DNA of 64,000 nucleotides from a cyanobacterium PCC 7702 (lineage in GTDB: Bacteria; Cyanobacteriota; Cyanobacteriia; Cyanobacteriales; Nostocaceae). Positions 48,927 through 56,351 of the stretch are shown one piece after another; position 1 is the first letter of the stretch; each line of letters begins with the position of its first letter. A program made the translations under genes and the position numbers. The notes beneath the pieces are model-generated. The model made no database searches, was not told the origin of the DNA, and worked only from the letters and a program-made list of their open reading frames with translations. The DNA is taken from assembly GCA_000332255.1 (NCBI GenBank), contig KB235926.1, forward strand, positions 539,475 through 603,474. Direction: 5' to 3'.

Positions 48927-50768
48927 ATGTCTTTATTAAAATTACCCAATTATCTAGTAAAAAAAGATACTCGCACTGTTGGTCGAAATCACCAATCTGC
49001 ATTTTTAATTGTATTTACCTTGGTCATGGTAGTTGGGATTGTAGCTCGTTTGGCATACTTGCAAATCTTGGAAGGATCGAAATTTAAAGCACGAGCAGAA
49101 GCGAACCGAATTCGCATGATTCCCAAACAACCAGAACGAGGTAATATTTTCGATCGCAACGGGAAATTATTAGCTTCCACTCGCTATCCTCATTCGGTGT
49201 ATTTGTGGCCTATGGCCCATACCAAGCCGTCTTGGTCTGTTGTCGGTCCTCGCTTATCGCAAATTCTCAAAATTCCCCTACAGGATATCGAACAAAAGCT
49301 AGAAGAGGCTGGTCCAGCTTCCACTTCTTTGGTGCGTATTGCTCGCGATCTCAACGAAGCACAAATTACGGCATTAAAAGAGTATGATAGCGAGCTACAA
49401 GGTGTGGAAATTCATACGGAAGCAGTACGCTACTATCCTTACGGCCGGAAATTAGCTCACGTACTAGGATATACTCGAGAACTGACTCCCCAGCAACTTC
49501 AAGAAAAGAAAAAGGATGGCTATCGACTGGGAGACGTGCTCGGTCAGATGGGCGTGGAAAAGGCGTACGAAAGTATACTCAGGGGTGAATGGGGGGGTCA
49601 GCAGGTAGAAGTAGATAGTGCAGGGCGCCCGCAAAAGATTTTGGGAGAAAAACAGGCAAAAGCTGGTAATGACTTACACTTAACTATAGATTTGGACGTG
49701 CAATTGGCTGCAGAAAAAGCCTTGGGCAATCGCAAAGGTGCGATCGTGGCCTTAGATCCCAACAACGGTGCGGTGTTGGCTATGGTGTCCCATCCCAGTT
49801 TCGATCCCAATATTTTCTCCAAACAAAAACTCAGTCAACAAGATTGGCAGAGTTTGCAAGGTAAGGATCATCCCTTAGTCAATCGTGCTTTAAACGCCTT
49901 TCCACCCGCCAGTACTTTCAAAATTATTACTACAACAGCAGGACTGGAATCAGGAAAATTTTCTCCCAACACAATTTTACAAACTTACGGTTCTTTGAAT
50001 ATTGGTGGCGTTACTTTTGGGGAGTGGAATCATGCTGGATTTGGACCTTTAGGTTTTCCGGGAGCGATCGCCATGAGCAGTAACACTTTTTTTTACCAAG
50101 TCGGTAGAAAAGTTGGTGGTCCTACCTTGATTGCCTGGACTCGTAAATATGGCTTTGGTCAAAAAACTGGCATTGAACTAGCCTCAGAAGAATCAAAAGG
50201 TTTAGTTCCTGATGAAACTTGGAAACAAAAAGTTTGGAAAATGCCTTGGACTGTTGGTGACACGATTAACATGTCAATTGGTCAAGGTGCATTGCAAGTT
50301 ACTCCATTGCAATCAGCAATCATGTTTGCTGTACCCGCCAATGGTGGTTTTCGTGTTAAACCCCACCTGCTCAAAGACCACGAAGAAGCAAAAAACTGGC
50401 GCGTATCCTTGAACATGAAACCCTCAACCATTGCAGTTCTTCGTGACGGACTGCGCAAGGTAATTACCGAGGGTACGGGTAAACGTTTAAATGTGCCATC
50501 GATTCCTCCTACCTCTGGAAAAAGCGGTACAGCAGAAGCAGGTGTGGGTCGTCCCAACCATACTTGGTTTGGTGCTTATGCTCCTAGTAATAAGCCAGAA
50601 ATTGTCGTTGTAGCCTTTGGAGAAAATTCTGGGGATAACGGCGGTACGGTTTGTGGACCTATGGTCTTGGAGGTATTGGAAGCTTATTTTCACAAGATGT
50701 ATCCAGGGAAGTTTGCCAAATCAGAACTGAAAAATTCCACCACCCAAACTCAAAGCTCTGGTGATTAG
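48927..50768 (+). CDS. mrdA: Penicillin-binding protein 2 (elongation transpeptidase)
   Basis: 613 residues. One N-terminal membrane helix (about 25-50) is followed by the PBP dimerisation domain (RGNIFDRNGKLLASTRYP) and the transpeptidase domain. Its active Ser is S329 in PASTFK, with the SxN motif in MSSNTFF and KSGT at 532-535. It cross-links peptidoglycan in the periplasm during cell elongation. The gene stands alone in its orientation; the rod operon partners are not nearby. Confidence 0.94.
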   Translation: MSLLKLPNYLVKKDTRTVGRNHQSAFLIVFTLVMVVGIVARLAYLQILEGSKFKARAEANRIRMIPKQPERGNIFDRNGKLLASTRYPHSVYLWPMAHTKPSWSVVGPRLSQILKIPLQDIEQKLEEAGPASTSLVRIARDLNEAQITALKEYDSELQGVEIHTEAVRYYPYGRKLAHVLGYTRELTPQQLQEKKKDGYRLGDVLGQMGVEKAYESILRGEWGGQQVEVDSAGRPQKILGEKQAKAGNDLHLTIDLDVQLAAEKALGNRKGAIVALDPNNGAVLAMVSHPSFDPNIFSKQKLSQQDWQSLQGKDHPLVNRALNAFPPASTFKIITTTAGLESGKFSPNTILQTYGSLNIGGVTFGEWNHAGFGPLGFPGAIAMSSNTFFYQVGRKVGGPTLIAWTRKYGFGQKTGIELASEESKGLVPDETWKQKVWKMPWTVGDTINMSIGQGALQVTPLQSAIMFAVPANGGFRVKPHLLKDHEEAKNWRVSLNMKPSTIAVLRDGLRKVITEGTGKRLNVPSIPPTSGKSGTAEAGVGRPNHTWFGAYAPSNKPEIVVVAFGENSGDNGGTVCGPMVLEVLEAYFHKMYPGKFAKSELKNSTTQTQSSGD

Positions 50769-50882
50769 CTTTTTTGAGGCAAAATGTCCTCTGCAGGCGA
50801 GAAATCGCCAACTCCAAACCTGGGGCTAACTTAACATTTAGTTATTAGCTCCAGAACAAAATTAAGCAGGTGGATAAAGCAC

Positions 50883-51109
50883 ATGAAAACACCAAAAATA
50901 GTAGTGGAAACGGGTGCAAATCCGGGGTTGGGACTTGAGAGTTCTCGCCAATTACCTCGAAAAGGATATAAAGTAATTATCACCAATCGCGATCGAAATA
51001 AAGGTCAACTGCCACCGAAAAACTACAAGCGGAAGGTTTGGATGCGGTCTACCATCCCCTTGAAAGCATCCGCAACTTTACAGTTTTAGTTTTTGGCTAT
51101 GAATTTTAG
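50883..51109 (+). pseudogene. Short-chain dehydrogenase remnant
   Basis: The first frame (50883 on) shows the SDR cofactor-binding start IVVETGANPGLGLESSRQLPRKGYKVIITNRDRNKGQ, in which the Rossmann TGxxxGxG pattern is recognisable. After about 51015 the homology continues in a different frame (EKLQAEGLDAVYHPLESI) and ends at a stop at 51109. Only about 75 of the usual ~230-250 residues remain, with a frameshift and no catalytic YxxxK. It is a decayed fragment, not a functional small gene. Confidence 0.75.
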
Positions 51110-51250
51110 TTTTTCTTAGAAAAGAAAGCTTTAAACCTTGATTAAATGAAAGTTTCAGAGGTGAGTGAAGTGATGATTTATGGTTCTTTGCTTCGTTTTA
51201 TAATCAAGCAATTAGGTACTTAAAATTTACTTTGCCAATCAGCTTTCAGG

Positions 51251-51832
51251 TTAATCCAAATTAGTTTTTAACCAGAATAACCAAGGAGAAATAATTGCTT
51301 CATCATGATTAGCTTGTATGAAACTCAAAGCTTGTTCAGCTATTCTTAGTGACGCTAAACATTTTGCAGAACAAGGTAGATGACAAATTAATGACTTTCC
51401 ATCTAAATAGCCGCTCGGGTTAATCAAACGGAAACGCCCAACAAATAACCACGTAGCAACTTCTGCTGCAATAGTATCAATATTTGCCTCACCAATTACG
51501 GATACAAAATTACAGCAACAAGCAGGATAACCCAGAAGCTTTCCAAGCCTTGATTCATGAGGCTCTAGGCTTCGATCAACAGAAAGGATCATGTTTGCCA
51601 AATGTATGTCACGTGCTACGCAAACATAGCCTTCATCATCCACTTGAAAGGCAAAGCTGTATTGTTCACACCAAGTAGCCAGTTTTGTCAAACCGATCGC
51701 CTGTTGCACCCTTACTCTAACGGCAGGTTTATTACATACGACAAAATGCAGAAAGTCAACAGTTGCTGAGGCAGGTAATACTTCTTTAGGAAATGAGCGT
51801 AGTGCTTGAAGCATAGTCATGTTTAGGTTCAC
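51251..51832 (-). CDS. Cys-rich protein of unknown function in RiPP-like cluster
   Basis: 193 residues. The C-terminal half has a dense Cys pattern: GKLLGYPACCCNF (C105-C107) and ICHLPCSAKCLA (C150, C154, C158). This resembles DUF483-like proteins, where such Cys clusters may bind metal; that resemblance is by eye only. There is no membrane segment or known catalytic motif. Its start region overlaps the end of the GNAT gene by 47 bases, or somewhat less if Met-5 or Met-7 is the start, indicating translational coupling. It is last of five co-directional genes; a maturation, transport or self-protection role is speculative. Confidence 0.6.
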   Translation of the reverse strand: MNLNMTMLQALRSFPKEVLPASATVDFLHFVVCNKPAVRVRVQQAIGLTKLATWCEQYSFAFQVDDEGYVCVARDIHLANMILSVDRSLEPHESRLGKLLGYPACCCNFVSVIGEANIDTIAAEVATWLFVGRFRLINPSGYLDGKSLICHLPCSAKCLASLRIAEQALSFIQANHDEAIISPWLFWLKTNLD

Positions 51833-52262
51833 GTCGCCAAATCATAGCTAGTTGTGGGATACTTGTATCCTCAACAACTTGAAAGTCAGCCGCCTCTGCT
51901 GCCCGTCGGGAAGCTATATTAGACTTCCGCATATGAGCAATCACTTCATTATGTTCACTCTGTTCACAGGCTTTCCGATATGCAACACGTCCGATGTGTC
52001 GTCCTTGATGTTGTGCGTTTACTTTAATTTGTAGCGAAGCATGGCGACCAAAAGGTGCTTCATCTATGATATTTATGTAAACATAGCCAACACGTTGGTC
52101 AATAACATTGATATGCCAGTACGCTCCTCCAGGATCTCCCCCACGACCTTTGCTACCTTTTCCTTGCACTAGGTGAATATCTTCTGGATGAACTGGCTCT
52201 TGTTGCTTTTTAGACACTGAATTGTGAGGTTTTCGTTTTGCCGAACGCTTTTGAGTTGCCAT
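51786..52262 (-). CDS. GNAT-family N-acetyltransferase in RiPP-like cluster
   Basis: 158 residues. A Lys/Arg/Ser-rich N-terminus (about 1-25) is followed by a GNAT-like domain: HINVIDQRVGYVYINIIDEAP, then ASLQIKVNAQHQGRHIGRVAYRKACE. The latter is motif A, whose QxxGRxIG part matches the acetyl-CoA phosphate loop, and SRRAAEAADFQVVED follows. It would move an acyl group from acyl-CoA to an amine. In this cluster the target could be the peptide N-terminus or an ornithine side chain. It lies 21 bases after the arginase-like gene. Confidence 0.7.
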   Translation of the reverse strand: MATQKRSAKRKPHNSVSKKQQEPVHPEDIHLVQGKGSKGRGGDPGGAYWHINVIDQRVGYVYINIIDEAPFGRHASLQIKVNAQHQGRHIGRVAYRKACEQSEHNEVIAHMRKSNIASRRAAEAADFQVVEDTSIPQLAMIWRREPKHDYASSTTLIS

Positions 52263-52283
52263 TAATAGTTTAACTTTGAAAGT

Positions 52284-53315
52284 TTAAGCAGCAGAATTTA
52301 TCCCTAACTTGTCAATATGATAATTAATCCGCTCTGTTGCTTTCGACCAAAACTCTGCTGGAAAAAATCCAGGTGATAAAGCTACTGTTACATTTACAAT
52401 TCGCTCAAGAACTCCTTGCAAATATAAGGCATCAAAAACCGAATCGATGTCCTTTAATATTTTGTGGATAGCAGGATCGTGACGAGAGCTATGCAGTTCC
52501 CAATCTGAATCACCATTAAAACGATTGTTAAAGTAATCTAAGTCAATATGTAACAGAGTGGGTACATTAGGCAAGCTATGCAACCAGTCTTCTGGTTTGG
52601 CACTTACAGAATATGTACTCAAGTTGCCAAGGTTATCGTTAATTGGCTCCAACATACCTTCTAAACGTACAGATGGTCTCAACATATTTGGATTTAACAA
52701 TTCATCAACTTTAGTGGCTCGTTCAAGACGATACATACCACAACGACTAGAGCTATATCCTGTAGCACATAAATGACGAATATGCAGCCGAGGAATTTGG
52801 TAAAGCAGGGGAACAATAAAACTTCCAATCCCAATTGCTCCACTGTTAATTGCAGCAGAAACTGTTTCTGGCATCAATAAGTCTACACATTGCTGAGTAA
52901 CAACATCGTTCCACCCACCTGGGTTGAACCACAGTCGGGGACTCATAAGATCGTCATGATCATCTACATGAAGCAGTACCACATCTGTCGGTAACGCATT
53001 ATTAGCGGCACACACAGTTAGCCAACGACTCCATGAAAATAGTGTCCATGAATCATTCAGCGATAATTGCCATTGCCGCTCTTGCCTTACAGAAAAAGGA
53101 ATATCTTCCACGTCTACATTTTGTGACCACCAATGCAATCCCTTTGTCAGGTTTGGATCAACATAAAATTCAGCAGTAGTGGGCCATTTAAGAGTAATCG
53201 ACCAACCTTCATCAGTTAAAGTACTCGTAACAATTTGATTTGGGAAATAACTACGAAGAAGCTCAGCGCGAGCTTGTTGATCATCAGGTAATAGATGGTG
53301 TGGGACAACTATCAT
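52284..53315 (-). CDS. UPF0489/peptide-arginase-like protein
   Basis: 343 residues. Two metal-site-like motifs resemble the ureohydrolase-type UPF0489 family: LLHVDDHDDL (H116, D118, H120, D122) and LLHIDLDYFNNRF (H256, D258, D260). In RiPP clusters members of this family (such as OspR) hydrolyse peptidyl-arginine to ornithine. The candidate precursor encoded upstream has Arg at the third place of each of its three C-terminal motifs, which fits such a role. It lies 130 bases after the radical SAM gene and 21 bases before the GNAT gene. The activity is inferred, not shown. Confidence 0.65.
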   Translation of the reverse strand: MIVVPHHLLPDDQQARAELLRSYFPNQIVTSTLTDEGWSITLKWPTTAEFYVDPNLTKGLHWWSQNVDVEDIPFSVRQERQWQLSLNDSWTLFSWSRWLTVCAANNALPTDVVLLHVDDHDDLMSPRLWFNPGGWNDVVTQQCVDLLMPETVSAAINSGAIGIGSFIVPLLYQIPRLHIRHLCATGYSSSRCGMYRLERATKVDELLNPNMLRPSVRLEGMLEPINDNLGNLSTYSVSAKPEDWLHSLPNVPTLLHIDLDYFNNRFNGDSDWELHSSRHDPAIHKILKDIDSVFDALYLQGVLERIVNVTVALSPGFFPAEFWSKATERINYHIDKLGINSAA

Positions 53316-53445
53316 TAAAAAGTCTCAAAAGTAGTTTGTTAATGGTACGCGATAAGTATGGTTCTTTTCCTCGTGACATTATTATCTGTCCATGACAAAG
53401 GAGTAACTAGGAGAGTTTTGAAATCAAAGATCAGTGTTATGAATT

Positions 53446-55614
53446 TCACACTTTAATAGCTCCCATATTAGTTGTAAGTTCTTCTAATTGCTCAACCATC
53501 TCTCTACCTGCTGTGGTTAAATGAGTGCGCTTGAGTGTGGGTATTGCTACTAAAAGACGTGTGCGTATTGTTTCAACTTGATTTTTAGCACGGACTTTTA
53601 TTTGATCTTGTCCTTCTCTAGACAAATAAGCCCAAAACTCCAACAAATGTGTGAACACAAAAATTGCATGTAATAAACCACTGGGAGGTCTTAAATCTTC
53701 CCGCCACGGAGAAGGTACAAGTGGTGCATCAATTTCGATAAGAGGAATGGAGCGTTGTAATAAGTAGAGCTTTTGATGCCGATGCTCGTGGATTAAAGAA
53801 TCTGCAAGGTCGTATTGGTCAATATATCTGCTGCCTTGCCTGATTGACACATAAAGCGCACCCGGAACAGAATTATCACTAAATGACACTACTTTGTCTG
53901 GATGGGCTGTTGGGTCTTTAATAAATTGAATCTCTGGACTGATTGTTATAATTTCTGACAATAAGGCTGGCCGCCAAGATTCGATCAATTTTAGACTTTC
54001 ATGCACAATAGTTGTGCCAATGTTTCCAACTTCATCGCTTTCAAATAATATTCGTTGACCAAATGGGAGTCGTAGCCAGAGATCATCCCTATTAATATAG
54101 GGTACGCCTTCATTTGGGGATTTCAGCGATTCCGCAAGCTCCTCAAGGTAGTTGATGTCTGGTGCAATTAATTCACCATCAATAGAATGTATTGTAATAC
54201 CATTAGATGCTTGTAGCATCACGGTAGTCCATAAAACCACAGACGGACGAAGTACCAGTTTGTTCAAAATTTCAGGCGGACAAGTCTGAAATTGATTAAT
54301 AATATCCCGTTTCCCTGGCTCCTTTTCAAGAACAGCCATCAGTGCTTTTTCAAATTCCTTTCGAGCATCGGCCGCCCAGTGTTCGAGAAGTTGTTGAATA
54401 CTAGCACTTGATGTTAAAGGTGATTCAAACGCAGCAATATCAATAAAAGCAATCCCTTTAGTTTGGCGGTTAAGCTGCTGTTTCTCAATTTCATCATCCA
54501 ACTGTTGCATTAATCGATTACGGGCGTGAGTAATGAGTGCAAACATTTCACGACAGTATACAGTTTGATGTAAAAAACCATCTGATCCGTATCGATGAGG
54601 TACTGAGCCTCCCCCACAAATTTCTACAACAGAACACTTTTGACATGTTGAAGCCAAATTCTCTCGACGCAACAGCTTCCTATGTTCTTGAAGTTGGGGC
54701 AAAGCGGCAGCATCAGCAATAGAAGCTGTTTCTAATCCAATCCCTAATGCTGTAGCTCCTTCTATTGTAATTTTTAATACATCTAAATCATGATATGTTC
54801 CATCGGTTTCTATTGTTAAAAGGCTGATATCACCCAACCCTAGTGCATCAGTTTCACTGGGTAGCCCGGCCAAGGCATTTAAGATAGCATCAAAACTTCT
54901 TATTGGTAGATGAGGATATTTATCAAACCAAAGGTCAAAAGCTTGAATTAACCACGATACGTATAGTTCAGGAATTTCATTTCGTCCTGGAGGTAATCGC
55001 AGGTAGTTCGCATCAGGCAAAAGAAAATCAAGACGGGGAGGCTGGTGGGCATTAAAAAATTCTAATAATTCCTGTGGCGACACTGCTGGATCAATGACAG
55101 CAATTAGCCCAGCATAAATTTGAGAATAATCTTTTAAACGGTTTAATGCTGCTTCAACTGCTCTAAATGATGACTTACCTTTATGATCGAGTCGGTGTAA
55201 ATCGTTTACTTTTTCTGGCCCATCAAGACTTAGGGAGACACCGATATCCTCTGCTGCAAAAACGTTAAGAGATGCTTCATTAAGCAACACACCATTTGTC
55301 TGAAGCGAAAAGCTCACTTTGCAGAAGGGTGTTACCTCTGAGCGAATCCAACTAACTGTCTCGACAATCCGCTCAGCACCAGCTAAAAGTGGCTCGCCAC
55401 CATGAAACACAACAGCAATTTCCTCTATATTCTCACTTTGAACATATTCTGCAATACGCTTAGCAAGTAGTTGGCGGTGTTTCTCCGACATAATCGAAGG
55501 TCGAAGTCGCCAACTCTGATCTGCATGACGATACATATAACAGTAGTCACATGCAAGATTACAGCGTGAAGCGATTTTGACTAAAAAACAAGTGAGACGA
55601 GGATTACTCTGCAT
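53446..55614 (-). CDS. FxsB-type radical SAM/SPASM peptide maturase fused to HExxH domain
   Basis: 722 residues. The radical SAM domain has CNLACDYC (C18, C22, C25) binding the SAM-cleaving 4Fe-4S cluster, plus FHGGEPLL and LSLDGPEKVNDLHR. The SPASM-type region has C324, C327, C333 (CQKCSVVEICGGGS) and C354. After a ~200-residue linker, a C-terminal domain carries LIHEHRHQKLYLLQRS (H609, E610, H613), as in FxsB-HExxH fusions. Related radical SAM enzymes form cyclophane cross-links between an aromatic ring and a residue two places later. HExxH domains of this type are linked to peptide beta-hydroxylation. The ATG is 16 bases after the stop of the candidate precursor gene. Confidence 0.85.
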   Translation of the reverse strand: MQSNPRLTCFLVKIASRCNLACDYCYMYRHADQSWRLRPSIMSEKHRQLLAKRIAEYVQSENIEEIAVVFHGGEPLLAGAERIVETVSWIRSEVTPFCKVSFSLQTNGVLLNEASLNVFAAEDIGVSLSLDGPEKVNDLHRLDHKGKSSFRAVEAALNRLKDYSQIYAGLIAVIDPAVSPQELLEFFNAHQPPRLDFLLPDANYLRLPPGRNEIPELYVSWLIQAFDLWFDKYPHLPIRSFDAILNALAGLPSETDALGLGDISLLTIETDGTYHDLDVLKITIEGATALGIGLETASIADAAALPQLQEHRKLLRRENLASTCQKCSVVEICGGGSVPHRYGSDGFLHQTVYCREMFALITHARNRLMQQLDDEIEKQQLNRQTKGIAFIDIAAFESPLTSSASIQQLLEHWAADARKEFEKALMAVLEKEPGKRDIINQFQTCPPEILNKLVLRPSVVLWTTVMLQASNGITIHSIDGELIAPDINYLEELAESLKSPNEGVPYINRDDLWLRLPFGQRILFESDEVGNIGTTIVHESLKLIESWRPALLSEIITISPEIQFIKDPTAHPDKVVSFSDNSVPGALYVSIRQGSRYIDQYDLADSLIHEHRHQKLYLLQRSIPLIEIDAPLVPSPWREDLRPPSGLLHAIFVFTHLLEFWAYLSREGQDQIKVRAKNQVETIRTRLLVAIPTLKRTHLTTAGREMVEQLEELTTNMGAIKV

Positions 55615-55630
55615 TAGTGTTTACAAAGAG

Positions 55631-55837
55631 CTAAGAGCGATTATGACGATGATGCATCCGATCATAGCTAGTAATAGCAGTTTCAATTTTTTCAACGGCT
55701 AGCAGTTTAGCTCGAACGCGATTAAGTGCTGGGTGTTTAGGGTTGAGACTTTTTATTATTTGAGAAAATTCTGATGAGGTGGCATTATTTAAATTTTCTT
55801 TATGATTTGAATTGGATTGTGATGTCGTGTGCAACAT
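55631..55837 (-). CDS. Candidate RiPP precursor peptide with aromatic-X-Arg motifs
   Basis: 68 residues. The N-terminal ~50 are hydrophilic, leader-like and without Cys (SSEFSQIIKSLNPKHPALNRVRAKLLAVEKIETA). The C-terminus ends SYDRMHHRHNRS, which contains three aromatic-X-Arg triplets: Y58-D-R60, H62-H-R64 and H65-N-R67. Such triplets are the substrate pattern of three-residue cyclophane-forming radical SAM enzymes, and the maturase gene starts 16 bases later. Three Arg in these positions also fit the peptide-arginase-like gene. The role is inferred from motif and position; a mature product is not known. Confidence 0.7.
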   Translation of the reverse strand: MLHTTSQSNSNHKENLNNATSSEFSQIIKSLNPKHPALNRVRAKLLAVEKIETAITSYDRMHHRHNRS

Positions 55838-56351
55838 TATTATCTTCTGGTTTATTTACTCAATTGATAAGTTTTATTCTACTTAAGTGGTCTCAACTTA
55901 ATTTGTGTAAAACAAGACTTACGCTACTATAATAAATGCAATTAGCTTTGACTGCCATAGCAGTGATACTCATTATTTTTTGCTTGCTAGAGGAAAACAT
56001 CTCAACTGGAACAAATAAGCTAAAGACGTTGGTCATTCTCCGTGCATAACGGCGAGATTAGATTTTGCCCTCCTGACTGACTTATGCAGGTGATGCCTAC
56101 AACAGGCTGCACCTACGCAAACTTACACATAGCCCCACTAAGTAAAAAATCTAACGTAAATTCCACATTTTGATTTACTGCGTGTGTTTCCATAGCAGAT
56201 GCTTTGCAACACTATTTTGAGAATACATCACAGAGAATTTTGACTGTATTAGAAAATAGCAGTAACAATAGTAACAATATAAAGCTGTCTTCGGGAACTG
56301 GTGATTGGTAATTACCTATTCCTCCTTACCTAATTCCTCGCTCCCCAAACT
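55838..56351. promoter_or_regulatory. Divergent intergenic region between RiPP-like cluster and defence island
   Basis: 514 bases between the minus-strand precursor gene and plus-strand SNF2 gene. It must hold both promoters. The last ~50 bases before the SNF2 ATG are C/T-rich (CTATTCCTCCTTACC), similar to the short repeats seen before the methyltransferase gene. No gene seen. Confidence 0.45.
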
